Below are positions 30,667-43,897 of a stretch of DNA of 64,000 nucleotides, one piece after another (position 1 is the stretch's first letter; each line of letters starts with the position of its first letter). Source of the stretch: Marsupella aquatica (lineage: Eukaryota > Marchantiophyta); assembly GCA_973895155.1 (NCBI GenBank), contig OZ316898.1:11098001-11162000 (forward strand), given 5' to 3'. The position numbers were made by a program, and so were the translations under genes. The notes beneath the pieces were generated by a model. It saw only the letters and a program-made list of their open reading frames with translations. It ran no database searches and was not told the origin of the DNA.

Positions 30667-33600
30667 TTACGCTTGTGATGATTGCTCTGATGGCTGTTCA
30701 GGTACACTGATACTTGTTAAGTCATCTAACGGTTTTGATTGTTGATCTACATGTTTCTGAGGTGGTAATAAAGAATCATTTTTACTTAAAATGGCTTCTC
30801 TTGTTATAAAGCCCAAGGGAACTTCCTTTGAGTAACTTGTGTTGGCGGAATATGTTGTCCTGCTGCTCACAACAACCACAACTTCGACTTGTGGCTGTAA
30901 TAATAAACTTAAAGCCCTCACGATGGGTGTTGAATCTGTAACCTGAGGAGGGGTCCTCATAATATCGCGTAACCGTACGTCCATCTGAGAGAAAGTCCAG
31001 CAATTGAAATATTCAGCAGACTACATTGAGGAAACCAGTTCATTTGGTTGATACCTATATCAGAGCAGCAGCCTCACAAACCTTACGACTACAATCGAGA
31101 TATGCAATACATTCGAAAGTTATGAAAGCAAGGCAAAGCCAGAAGAGAGCACCTCAACACAATCTTCGGAATGAACAATGCCGATACAAGCTCCGCTGTT
31201 GTCAATAATTGGTACACAATCATCTTTGAAAAACCGCATGATGACGCTCTTCACTTGGAAATCACCATGTAGAGGCCCTGCCTTTTCATAGGGTAACATG
31301 ATGCTTTCTACGGTGTCATGCAGTGATACCTGCATGGAATTAACGAAGTTCAATTTCTACTACCTCAGTAACAGCAAAAAACGTATTGTGGGGAAAGAGA
31401 ATAAACAAACAGTCAAAAGAAGTCAAAAGTGAGCACAACTGACGTCTGGCTTTAGCAGAAAAGGTTTGAAGAGGTCTTGGGAGAATCCCAACAGCGCCTG
31501 AAGACGTACAATTGCCTGTAACACCCACACCCTAGTCAGTTAAATAATTCATCTCAAATGTCCCCATCTCAAGTAATTCGGTCCTGAATCCATAAGCAAA
31601 GAAGCTCTAAGAGGGCAATTTACTTGAAGGCACAAGCTCGCTAAATAAGCTAACGTCTTCTTTCGCCACCTGAATGTAACTACAAGACATGTGTGTCTGA
31701 GTGATGTGATGAGTCTAAAGTAGACCTGTCACAAAGTACAACCGGTCCCAAAGTGCGTACAAGACAAAGGGAGAGGATACCAAGCATATTATGTTCATGA
31801 TGTAAGATATAGCCACAAGAGTTAGCTTATATAACAAAGTGCACGCAGTGGGTAGACAAACCATATGTGCTCGGTTGCTAAGAGGAATGCCCTTTCTAAT
31901 GCCCACCATAGTCTTCAGGGTGTGCCTTGCTACGCCGAGCTGTATCAGACAAAACCCCACAAGAATAAGTTTTGTCGAACGTGCAAGCACTCGAACTCTA
32001 CTGCAGAATACGGTATCCATTCAGCAAAATCTTCAAATTGAGGATGCCATATTGGAACTCATTTAAATTTCTGTCTTGAGGTTGGCGGTGAGCAGAAGCA
32101 TCATTTGCAACACTTCCGCACTCAAAACTAGCAGCAAGGATTATGAATTCAGAAAAAGTGAACATACGTGTGGACTGTCGCTCTGTACCGTTTTGTTTTT
32201 CAACTACAGAAGACCAGCGGTAACCAAATCATATCATGCAATGTTGGTCCATTAGCCATTTCTCTTCATGTTCTTAGATGTAAAGTATAACATGTATAAC
32301 CCAAAAGAAAAACCTCCCGTACTCTTATCCTGTGCCTTACTGTCAACGCCACTTTCACAGTTACATTGTCAAGGAAAAACAACTGACAATTATTTCAAGA
32401 AAATTGGCATATACCTGTCTAGCATTCACAGCTGCCTCGATCAAAAGTTCATCTGCTTCGGCTCGATCCTCAGGACACACTTTGCCAGCAGATTCAGGCA
32501 CCATCTGCTGTCTCAAAGACCTTACAATCTCCAGTTCTCCTTTCAGTGCAAAAGCTCTCATGAGAGCCAGGTAAACATGTGCTTTTGGTTTAAATTGAGG
32601 ATCCACCTTTGCTCTTTCTTTCATTTCCGCCATGAGAAAGCGTAGACCCTCTGAAGAACAAAGCTTGTCAGTTCGAGGGGAAAGCACAACGAGAAAGAAG
32701 ATTTCATGCACGTTTCAGCTTTGTGAGGTCCTACTGATTCATTCCTCGGGTACGACAGTTAGCAAGGACGCGGCACTGCCTTACCTTGGATCATCGGTTC
32801 ACCACTAAATTCCTAGTTCATAACACATTTGGCTAGATTTCCAAGTTGCCTCATGGACCAAAGCCATAACTAGAAGAGAAAATCCGAGATCAGATTTAGA
32901 CGCTGACCCAAAATAATCCACAGAACTTGTCAAGCAAGTATCTACCTAAGTTCTACAATTCTGATTCCAGAGCGTGTAGAAGAGCATTTTCACCTTCAGG
33001 ACACCCTGAGAAGATGAATGCATCGATAATGGCTGTGTAAGCAACCCGGTCTAAAACACAAGTAGGAGATATTTTCATCTCAGCCACGAGATTTGATACA
33101 TCTTCAAAGTTCTCAGAATCCGCAAGGCCCTGCTCAGACCACGAAAATCAATGCGACCGTGAGGAACTCTGAAAACTACAAGCTTGCAAGTAACAGAATT
33201 CAAACAAAACCCCTTATACTCAACCCCTGACATCACAAGCAATGAAGTTGGGGAAGGACCTTCAATAATGTTGTGTACGTTACTACATCAGGTAGCAGTC
33301 TGGACGTTCTTAATCGTCTGGCTTCCACCTGACAGCAGGACCAATGGCCTATTGTTAGACACTTCCAACTGCCACGAAGAGTGCTCCTTCCACGTCTGCT
33401 ACATAGAGCTGTTGAGATCTAGATAGACTCTCTGTTCCCATCCCCAGTTCTACCAGAAAATATCTCAAATAAATTTAATATGTAGTGGACAAACTCCGTA
33501 GGCTCTGGATGACTCCCCAGAAAAGCTATTTATATCTTGACGAAATGAGTTTGGCTAAGGTATGACATATGTCCATGAGAAATGATAACCATATCTACGC

Positions 33601-35678
33601 GGTCCTATCCAAAACAATCAGTACATAACAACATTTGTGGATTTTCAACTATTGACCTTCATTTCTGCGAACAGCTCCAGAGCTTTCTCCATATCCCCAC
33701 CCCTAACGCAAGCAAATATCAACGTATTGTAGGTCAGTCTCTGTGGCTGCACTTCATTGATAATCATTTCTTCTCTCATTTTAAGGGCCTCCAGAGGGTT
33801 GTCAGACCTTGCAAAACCCTGCACTTTCACAAGCACAGATAACGTGTGAGAAACGGACCATACTAGTTTGCCTGATTTACCTCTGGCCCATAGTTCGACA
33901 AACAAACGACTCCGGCTTTTTATATGTTAAGTTGAGCAAAGACCTTGATGAGCAGATTATAAGTCAATATGGACGGCCTTGAGCCTTGCACTGACGAACG
34001 ATAGCGTAAAAGTGCACCCCGGGCCCGGAGTGAGTCACCTGTACAACGAAAGGTTATTCAGACACTTTATTTCGTAGCAGCGTAAGTAATAAACTAAGTA
34101 TCCTGGACTCTCTGGTCTTTCAATTATAAAGAAACGAGAATCATGAGCAAGTTCAGTAATACAAAGCCAGCAAGTATGGTTCTGAAAACAACTGTCCCGG
34201 CCCCATAAGGTTAACACAATAGAATTTTGGATAAAGACAAACCATCACAATGCTAAATACCGCTACTAAGGTCTTGAGCCCTTCTACTCGGGAGAGCTTC
34301 ACCTCTGCAAATTTCTACTCCCATGGTACAATGTAGTGTACATTACAGACCCGGGTTCAAGGCTACAGAGCAGACATCTTAGCTGATGAGAATACCTCAC
34401 CACAGAGGAAAAGTCAGCAAATACTGAGATAAGGCCTTACCAGCTTCGACACAGGCATTGACCAAGGTATTGAGATGAACATCTGACAACACTGGGTTGC
34501 CAGGGGCTGTGCCTGCTTCGATCTCTTCAAGAAGCTCAAAAGCATCGTCTAGTCTGTGTGCCTGACCAAGACCCTGTGAGGAGACGCACAAGATAATACC
34601 AAACGATTCAGTTTAAAAACAAAGTGCCGGTGGGATATCTTGCCATTTAAACATCGGATAAAATATCACTAGAAACTCGGGTGGGGTATGCATTTTACTG
34701 AAACAAATTTGCACACATGTCGAATAGAGATGAAAGGCAAACACACACATGTTTAAGAACATACTTTCAGGAGAATACCATAGGTGATGTTATCAACACC
34801 ACAGTTGCTTGGCTGCAGCATCTCTCGGTAGACAGTTATTGCACGCTCCATATCGCTACATTGGACGCAGGACTCTAGTACCGCATTCATAATTATGATA
34901 CATAACGTATTGCCTTCCATCTTGAGTTCCTCTAGTAGGTCAAACACCTGAAGGAGGGTTTGGTAAGTGTGCAGCATCATTGAAACTAGACATCTACCTG
35001 GATGTCAAATGATAGTGGTTGAGCATCATGTTCCTTACTGCGTGTTTTATGTACTACGATACCAAACAGAAAAAACTGTAAATCTTTCACCGCACTCAGG
35101 TTTGAAAACCTTGCAGATGCCTTGTAATGCAAACTGTCAATCTACTCCTTCTGGCCCACTTACTTGATTCAGTTGCTTTCTCTTACTGAGTTCCATGATT
35201 CTTATGGTGATAGCCCGTGCTGCAAGTTCCGCCTTACTCTTTTTCCTCCAGAATGGCCATACTTTTTCTACCTCACTGTCTTCTCGTGATAACTGTTGGT
35301 CTCGCAGCAGCCAAGACAATTTTTTCCTATTTCTTATCTGCATGAGAAGGAGTAAAATCATCCCTCGAATCTTTACAGTTTGAATGGAATGCCTGGTCTA
35401 CGGACAAAATTGCAACAAAAGGAAATCATCATTCATTACATCCGATTTTTTAAATATTTAGAGTTTGACCGTCAAGGGAGAGGAGAGAGCAGGCGTAAGG
35501 GGAATAATACCTGGGCCAGAAGTTCCCTTTGCGGAATTACAGGTGGTGCATCTTTCTGCCCTTTCTTTGTTTTCGCTCTAACAGTGCCAGCTGATGAGGT
35601 GCCTTGCCGGCCTCTCGTATACTCCCGAGCTAGTGAGGGTTCCAGAGGAAAGATATTTCCTTCCTTCCTTCTGCCTGT
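30667..35678 (-). CDS. CBSPPR1: PPR protein with C-terminal CBS domain pair (CBSPPR1-like), N-terminus not resolved
   Basis: Exons, in transcript order: 35678-35511, 35337-35164, 34947-34765, 34573-34441, 34038-33944, 33818-33657, 33328-33260, 33129-32994, 32650-32415, 31515-31444, 31329-31153 and 30984-30667. They join in frame for 640 residues. The middle exons hold PPR motifs, for example DNITYGILLK, SILTYNLLIK, QRLTYNTLIFACVRGGDMEKALELF and PDVVTYTTLLK. The last two exons hold CBS-type sequence (MRFFKDDCVPIIDNSGACIGIVH and DIMRTPPQVTDSTPIVRALSLL). This order matches Arabidopsis At5g10690, a PPR/CBS protein. PPR proteins bind organellar RNA; CBS pairs bind adenosyl ligands. The first exon and transit peptide are not identified. 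A short exon may also be missing in the 899-bp intron 31516-32414. Confidence 0.88.
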
Positions 35679-36620
35679 CTGTCCGCAGAGACAAATACCG
35701 GGTGACCCAGGGAAAAGAGGGTGTCATGGTTATTATCATGGGACTAGTGTAGCAAAGTAGAAAACACTTCTCAGATCGCCGATCTATGCTGACGATATAA
35801 AATGACAAAGGCAAGAAAAGGACCCCTCAGCTCCTATATAGTTGCATTGACATGACATAATCCAGAAATAGAGCCCAGGAACTCCGCCCAACAGCAAATC
35901 TATTCAACTAAAACGCCACAATACGACTAAAGCAACCGACATCACATAAGTTGCACTCACTTCTTGGGATGGAAACCATGGACAAAAAACCTAGCATACT
36001 ATGCACCCATTGGCTTTTAGATAGTCATATCTCAAGTGAAGCAATCCTCGTACGACGTGAAACCTTCCACCACAATCTCGAGAGAAATAAATAGGCCGGA
36101 ATTCTACGTCTGAATCTTCCAAGGCATGTCATATTTTCTCTATCAAGGACACCGTTCAGTCTTACAAAAAAACACTCGGAAACTAATTTCTAAAAACACT
36201 CGCAAAACCAATTTCTATGATAGAGTGCGCACGGCCCAACACAAATTGCAGACAGGTAGCAACAAAGATAACTTTATGTTGGAAAAGTTCCGAGACTCCA
36301 ACAGATGACAACGCCATACATTCTATACCAAGCAATATTGTCACGCAGACCACAGAAAAGTTCTCTTGAATGACCACTTCCACTACAGGAGATACGGACA
36401 CCGGAAACCCAGCTGAAATGGAAAAAAGGGGGGAACGGCACCGGACAGTCCTCGAATCTCTCAAAGAGCGCTCGCTATGGCCTCCGATCGAGATCCACAC
36501 CTGGGTTGAAGCCGTCTGCCGCGCAGCCACGGATCCGAGAGCAGCACCGGCGATCGTAGCTGAAATCGCAGCCATCGCAACGACAGCAGTGGCAACGAAA
36601 CGATAACACAGTCGCAACCC
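35679..36620. other. Upstream region of the CBS-PPR gene, possible 5' exon
   Basis: The first exon of the CBS-PPR gene should lie here or further right. The segment 36370-36617 is open on both strands: + (78 codons, starting MTTSTTGDTDTG) and - (starting MRLCYRFVATAVVAMAAIS, with a hydrophobic stretch). I cannot decide which, if either, is coding. A donor-like GAA|GTGAGT on the minus strand occurs near 35960, but the frame before it is closed. Confidence 0.35.
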
Positions 36621-37589
36621 GTGCTCTGCTCTGCTCTTCTCTGATCTTCTTGGCCGAATGCAAGCTTCGTCCTTCGGCTGATCCTGTTGCTACAATTGTA
36701 GTGTGTAAGCTGAACCTCAGCCCCAGCAGGCACATTTCGCCATTTCCTCCCGTGCAGCTGAGCTCTCTTCCTCCGGCTACCGAGGTGGGTGTTTCTCTGC
36801 TGCTGCGATTAGTGTACCATAGATCAATGTTTTCTCGTAGCAATGGGTGAATGTTGTTTCTCGTGCTCTGATTAGTGTACCATGGATAAAGGGTGCTACA
36901 CTTGTGACGAGATGTAGGGGACTCTAGATATCTGATGTTCAGATGAACCTATTGACTGGGGTTGGGAGTGTCAAACCCCCTTCCCAGATTTTGCTCCATG
37001 TAACCCAATCTTATTAGTACTTTGCCATAGAAACCTCCCTCTATGGCCTAGGTCTGAAGTGAAACCTCTAGATCAGAACTCATAACTCTGCCCGCATCAC
37101 TTAAAGCCCGGGGTGCAGGGAATGGGGACAAATCATAAACTAGTGTGAATAATAAAGAATCTTTTTTCTTGCAAGTGTTTTTTTACTCATGTCTATTTGT
37201 GTTCAAAAGAACTGATAATCAGGCTAGTTATTTAGAAAACCTGATTTGACACTCTTTGGTGTGCAGTCTGAAGTACATCCAGATCCCTCTCATGGACTAG
37301 TGCCATAAGGTGAGTTCAGGTAACTTGAAACTTGAAGTATTCATAAGCAATGGCCTTCATTGCAACAGCTGTTGGCATCGGACAGCCACCTCTTCCCCAA
37401 TGGACGCATTAACCACCCTCGGCACATGCAACAGAGAGGTGGGTCAACTGCTCGCCCCTCTGTCACAGCCCTTAAGCCCTCCTCCCCTCCGCCCTGCACT
37501 TCGAAGGGGATACAACAACGATCAAAGGCAGAGCCCTGCATCTCCAGGAGAGGGGTATTGTAATCTATACTATCAACTTCAATCCTTCT
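36621..37589. other. Intergenic stretch, no gene recognised
   Basis: Short ORFs occur on both strands and none has a recognisable domain. The left part probably contains promoter sequence of the CBS-PPR gene. Confidence 0.35.
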
Positions 37590-38300
37590 AGAGATCATTT
37601 TGAAGAATGGGTAGACGATGTGATTGTGCTGAATATGAACATTAGCGTACCAAGCCAAAGTAATTGTTGCTTTAGCTTTTTGCTAGTTATTTCCACCCAT
37701 AAAGAGCAAAATCATATATTAGCTGGGGTTCCTTTTCACATGGGGAACAAGCCAGTTATAACCATGCCATGGGCAGCCAATTTTGACGCTTAGACCATGA
37801 GAAGATCACAAGCCCCAATGTGGATAGATCTACCAATGGTGCACCTGTTTATGGAGATCTATGCTATTGGACTGTTAGCCTCTGTAGGCAAAGTAGTATA
37901 TGCAGCCACCACCAATTCTCGTAGTAGATTTTCTCACATTCGAGGTTGTGTGCTTGTCGACTTGAATCAAGACTTGTTGAATATATACAGAATATTTAGC
38001 TTACCAAACATAAAAGATTTCAAGATAGCATATGAGTACAGGTCAATGCTAGATGCCTGCTTTGTTTGGAGGAAGAGGGGGCACGAGGCACAATACTGCC
38101 CCACCAGAAAGAAGGTTACTACAATAGAGTTTGAGTACTCAGAAGCAGGAATTACACTACCTCTAGACCAAGCCATCATGATAACAAGCACAGATGGAAT
38201 CAAACCTGATGACCAAAGCCAAGGGGACATGAGGGAAGCCAGAGTTGAAGGGACACAAACACTACACATTGCAACCATACATACCCATTTCAGGCTCTAA
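37590..38300 (+). pseudogene. Retroelement fossil with DUF4283 and zinc-knuckle region
   Basis: The frame reads STHKEQNHILAGVPFHMGNK, then PVITMPWAANFDA and a stop (TAG near 37793), then continues WIDLPMVHLFMEIYAIGLL. This is the DUF4283 pattern found in plant non-LTR retroelement ORF1 proteins. It is followed by a CCHC-like knuckle CFVWRKRGHEAQYCP, in which the second expected Cys is Trp. The internal stop and the lost zinc ligand mark it as dead. No reverse transcriptase follows. Confidence 0.65.
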
Positions 38301-38455
38301 TGTTTGCGGAAGACCATCTAGAGGATTCTCCTACTCAATTGACATGAGGGAAGCCAGAGTTGAAGGGACACAAACACTACACATTGCAACCATACATACC
38401 CATTTCAGGCTCTAATGGTTGCTGAAGACCATCTAGAGGATTCTCCTACTCAATT
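38226..38455. repeat. 115-bp tandem duplication
   Basis: Two copies start GACATGAGGGAAGCCAGAG at 38226 and 38341 and end CTACTCAATT. I see only two or so differences (GTTTGCGG versus GGTTGCTG), so the event is recent. It covers the end of the DUF4283 fossil frame. Confidence 0.92.
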
Positions 38456-41400
38456 ATTGACAGCAACAAAATCACACTCTAGAGGCCTGACACCCACATA
38501 AGCACATACACCCACCAAAACCTAGCACCATGCAGACTCTACCAGCACATAGGTTATTGTAGTACTCACGCCAATCAAGCAAAACAAGCCAGCCACTAAC
38601 AAACAACTGATAACAACACAATCTAAAACAACAATGAAAACAAATTCCTATTAAAAACATCCAAACAGCCCTATGGTCTTTGAAAAACAGAAAAGCATGA
38701 GAGTTGTGTTTGAAAATGGAATTTTTTAAGTCTCCATTTTTTCTTCAATCACATCATTTTAACACATTGCCCGGGCCTTGTGTTTGAATACTGGCATTGT
38801 GTTTGAGTTGGACACTATGTTTAAGATTTTACCCTAACCTGTTCTACATTGAGCACAAATAGTAAAACATTCAAGAATCATATGACAATACCAATATTCA
38901 AACACAACGTCAATATTCAAACATACGCCCTACAAATATAAAAAATTAAAACACATAGTCAAAACTCAAATGCAACGCCCCGGGCGCAGTATTTCAATAG
39001 AGCGCCCCATGACCCACTATTCAAATACAAGGCCACGGCGTTGTGTTTGGGGGAAGATGGTAGCATCTCTAGCAAACAAAGCAACAATTGTACATCGATC
39101 AAGACATCACCTTAGACACACCAACACATGGCCCATAAAAGAGAAACAAGACTGCACTTGAACTTTCACACACAGAGGTCAATCTCATGGACGCAACACT
39201 AGAATAGATGGAAGAAGATGAGAACAAGCTACTTTATTCTGTCAAGAGGGTAGGAAATGACAAATTGGATCCAGCCCCCTTAACTACACAATTGACACAA
39301 GGATTGCTCTAGTTCTAGGACCCATGTAGGAGCCGGGGTTCCTTCCAAAAATCATGTGGCGCTTCAATTTAAAAGACAATCACTGCAAAAATAGACGAGA
39401 CCTTGTATTGTAGAAGTTAATGTTCTCAAGCATAGTTATATTTGGTGATGAGATAATGGGTTTCAAACAGATTTTTGTCATTTATCCAAAGAGAGACACC
39501 ATAAAGGGTAAATAGATACACACCCAGCCAAGGCCATGTCAAAACAAAACCATACCCACACATATCTCATGACTTAGTCATACAGATGGGTACAAGGAGC
39601 ATCTTTATTATAAATGATATTCACCTAATCATTATTCATGACAAAGGGCAATCTTGAGGCTCATGAAGAGCCTCGGGTACACCTACCCATGCCTATTGCT
39701 TGCCTTTTCATATTTTTTTGAATTGTTACTGGCATGAATGATCCCCATTTTTTGGGTGGGGTGAATGTTAAAAGCATTCTTGGCACACAATAGGTGTTCA
39801 TCTCGAGACCTTCCATTCCCCAACTGAGCTATGCTACCAGTGAGCCTTTCCCCAATCCGTGTCAGCATCCATTGGCACCAAGTATTTATCCTAAAATTTG
39901 ATCTAGCACATGCGGCCAGCGGGCAACACTTACGGGCTGATTAATACAGATTTGCATTAATTAGCCTCAAGATTGGGTTTTGTCCTTAATCTAAGCATTC
40001 ATGTCAGACATTCACAAGGTGCCGACAACAAATGGCTTATCATGGGAATATTTACCATGGTGTAAATCCAGTGGAACAGAACAATGGACACAAAACAAAT
40101 GATAGTGGAATGTCCTGACCCATATTTTACAGAGTGTAGACAGAGCTTAGATAATAGTGTGTGTGAAAAATGTAGTCAGAGGGAGGCATCAGTGAGAGAC
40201 ACGTGTGTTGTGTCAAGAGAATAATAGGTGCGAGGAGCAACAGTGAGATTAAAGGTCTTGTAAGAGATGAGGGAATCTAGGTTTTCATTATGGGGTCCAA
40301 AGATCTATAATGACCGTCAAATCTAGGGTACTTTTATTTGAATAGTATATGTGCTGACATCTCTTAACCTCATGATCAAATGGTTGTGTATGCACCAGAC
40401 ATATACTATATTTAATTTGGCCTACAAATGTACATATAAGACTAGAATACTCATATTGTTTATAAATGTAAATTGTCAATACATATTGTGAGGTATCTTC
40501 AGGACATTGACCATGATTGATTAGGTATGACAAGTTTGTTTCTAACTTAGGTTGCATGATCTAGTGCCTTCTTTTATCGAGAGAGAGATGTAATGTCAAG
40601 ATTTTAACACCCAATCAAGGCCACATCAATATCCCACAATATCAAGTCATATATTTAGAAGAAGTTGTGGAAAGTCTTTAGAAAGATATACACCTCAATC
40701 ATGCATACCAAAAGACATCATCACATTACTCAAGAATCCTTTACAAGTTGATAATCATAGTAGACAGGTTATGAAGAGTATTAGGGTGGGTGTGAGTAGA
40801 TATACAAATAGATTCTTATAAAGTGATACACAAAATGTATATATAGGGCATGAACAATACAAAGTTGTAATTGCATGACTGAAATGTCTCGATAAGATTA
40901 AGTTGTACCTCAAGATATCAATGTTAGGTTGTGATTGGTGCATAAAGGGCCACACTTTAGGCAATTCTTAACAAGTCTAAAGTGACAAGTAGTGTAGCAT
41001 GAAAATAACTATATAAAGATTAGTGATTGAAATAAGTATGTAACTTGCTTATCTAGCTTGTGTGACATCATAACCAAACACCAAAAAGCAGAGTATTTGT
41101 AGCATCAACTGATATGTAACGAGTAGTTATGTGAAAGAGTTTAAAAGATGTATAAATGATTCTATGAGAAATATTTTAGTGTTTTGCAATCCAGCCATGT
41201 CATTGTGTCAAAACGTCATGCTATAGACCCTTAAGGTCGTCATTCAGCCCCGGTCCTTAAGGCGACTCCTAAAAAAAGAAGTTAGGTTATGTGTTTCTAC
41301 TACATTCAACTGCAATAGTGATGGGGAGACACATAGTAATTTAAGGCTAGCAAAAAAGTTCTAGGAATTAAATCTCTAGGTGTTACAAAGATATAATTAT

Positions 41401-41696
41401 AAGGTGTCATTTTAGCACTGGGTAGTTGCTTGGTGACAATAGTACTCCAATGTTGTGTCCACAACGCTGAGCATGGGCCTTATTCTTTTATCAGGAATAG
41501 ATGGACATATCCATTCACATATCCAGTGTCTTTGTTCAACCGCCGCCACGTCCTGGATCAAAATCGTGCTTCAATAACCACGATTTCTAGTCCCATGTTT
41601 CTACAACAATGTTTACATGGCTGCAGGGAGACATGGGCCGGAAAAGGACGAGTCATCCAAGCTCTACTTTTTTCCTCTCAATTTGTTTTTGTTTTG

Positions 41697-41727
<31 letters not shown>

Positions 41728-43897
41728 TCTCAATTGGTGGTTTTAATATGCCATCCATTCAAACACAGATGTCATTCACGTGTACAACACTAATCAATCA
41801 AAAACCATTTGTTGTAAATGTGTTATTTAGCACCTGAGTCTGATGCAATCCCTTGGTGTGACGATTTGTGGCTGATACTTTGTTGAGTCACTCAGCTATC
41901 CTCGATCCTTGGCCTATGTTGTTCTTGTGTCCCACAAACTGCTTGTCCCACTAGCTTCTTGTCAATGTTGTTTGGTCCCTTCACTCTCACTGCCATGTCA
42001 GTTGCGTACGTTGCTTTTTGAGGATGGCCTGGTCCCATCGTTGGGTGTGCCAATGGTGGATAGCGCACATAAGGTGATTTTGGTTGGATGGCTGCAGTTG
42101 GCAGTGCCGATACATTGGCTCTCAATTTAGGGCACCCTCTTATGATCTTTTAGCTATGGACATTCTAGGTACAGTTTGGACAAATCAATGGCTCTGGTGG
42201 CCACATTATTATAGTGCGAAGTTGTAGCCTTGTTATTCTATTGTAGATACTGCTCTCATGTATTTTACAAGGTGTGATTACTGCATAGTTATACCTTGTT
42301 ATTGCATAGTTACCATGCAGTATATCTCACGGTCAGATATTATGGTCTGTATTTGTCTTTATGTGTGACAAGAGGATATGCCAGGTCCTCCTCCATCTTC
42401 CCCCTTGATCTACCCCTTATGGGTGGGACCCAATCTCAGGCAAAATTCTGCCCCTACCCTCTTGCTCTGCCCCTTATAGGTGGGGACTTCATAGATGAGA
42501 GCTTGGGACACAATTCCCATGCGCATTAGTTACTTTTTGGCAAAAGTTCTCCAAAGCCGTACTCTCATGTGTGTGGTGAGATTACCACAAAGAGAATTTT
42601 GAGGAATTTGGGGACCTGATCCCCAAATTTTGTCCCTCATAGAAAGAAATTTGCCAATTTGGTGATTGTCCTTAATCTATAGAATAATTTTCCTTAGTAT
42701 TAGCAATGCTTGATCCACTACCTCTTTCTGTGGACACCCTCTGCCCCAGGTACTGGCTGTCCAGTTTGGGAGCCAACAAGAGCTTTAGATGGAATTGAAA
42801 TAAACTCAAATTGATCTTGTGTAAAAACCTTGGCAGATCAATCAGACCTCTCTTAATTAGGGATTGTCCCCTTTTAGTCATGGTTTGGCTTCGTTGTGTT
42901 ACCCAACTTGTCCATGTATTTACTTTTTACGGTCTTGGAGAAAAGTTCAACCTTGAGTGCCTTTCTTGAATAAGAAAGGAAAAGTATGGCAAACCTAAAC
43001 ACTACAATATGGCATTTCAATCTTTCTCATGGTCTGTTTACATGTAGGATGATGATGGTCTCGGCCGGGGGTTACTAGGCGGTAACCCTATGACCAAAAA
43101 ATGAAGAAAAGTTGAGCAGCTGTAGCCAAGCAGTTTTTCTGTAAATTCCAGGAGCAAGGTTCATACTAGAACCTCAGCCTAGACAGTCTTTGTATTACGT
43201 AAATGCATTACAATAAAAGGCTACCAATCACAAGTTTCCAAGCAATAGATTATGGAAGTGACAAGGACCTCCAGAAATGATTACACACCGGTAACCTGTA
43301 TCCCATACCGCATCTAAAAATATCAATGTGGCAGGAACCCTCCATAGCCATTTGATTACGGTGACATTTTTCCCTGACCATGAGACGGACCTAAACTAAA
43401 GGTGCAACATGCAGCTTAATTTTCCACACCCAGGCGGACACTCCTCAAAATCCAGTTGCTAGGCCTACTTATCAGCTCCATGCAGCATTTGTAATCTCCA
43501 TAATGCCGTGTAGTGCATAAGCATTGGGCAGGTAGGTCAAATATATATGATGGTAATCTCCACCAAAAAAATTAGCAATTTATCGAATCTTAGCATAGCC
43601 AACAAACAAAGCCAAATTTCAGACACTGATTTAAAGTTCCGCTTGTAGTACTAGAGTTTTGAGTTACTCCCTCCGGAGATATCATACCCGTGACCTTGCC
43701 CTAGAATCAACGATCTAGATCCATCTCACAACGCGCGGCTAGGATCACCCCAGGGCTCTTCGCTTTCGCTCGTAGGAAAAACACACGGGATCCAGTTCCT
43801 CACCCTTTTCCTTTCTTTCCTTCTCGAATCGAAGCTCTTCAGCCGCAGTCGAGGAGGATCGGAACAGAGCGGAGCGGAGCTCGACGAATTTGGCACG
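38456..43897. other. Long AT-rich intergenic stretch
   Basis: No gene is recognised over 5.4 kb. It includes strings of GTGTTTGAAT and its complement (38770-39060), a pentanucleotide microsatellite at 41681-41728 and a tRNA A-box-like string near 39820. The rightmost 200 bp should hold the promoter and leader of the eL27 gene. Confidence 0.5.
41681..41728. repeat. (TTTTG)n microsatellite
   Basis: About nine consecutive GTTTT units ending in a T run. Length variation between individuals is likely. Confidence 0.95.

Noticed and set aside
36370-36617. Open frames on both strands upstream of the CBS-PPR gene
   Set aside because: Neither has a recognisable domain nor a splice join that reaches the first certain CBS-PPR exon in frame, so no CDS is called.
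39781-39868. tRNA-like string on the minus strand with a perfect A-box TAGCTCAGTTGG (39820-39831 on +)
   Set aside because: No B-box at the right distance and no cloverleaf could be drawn. At most a worn tRNA-derived SINE.
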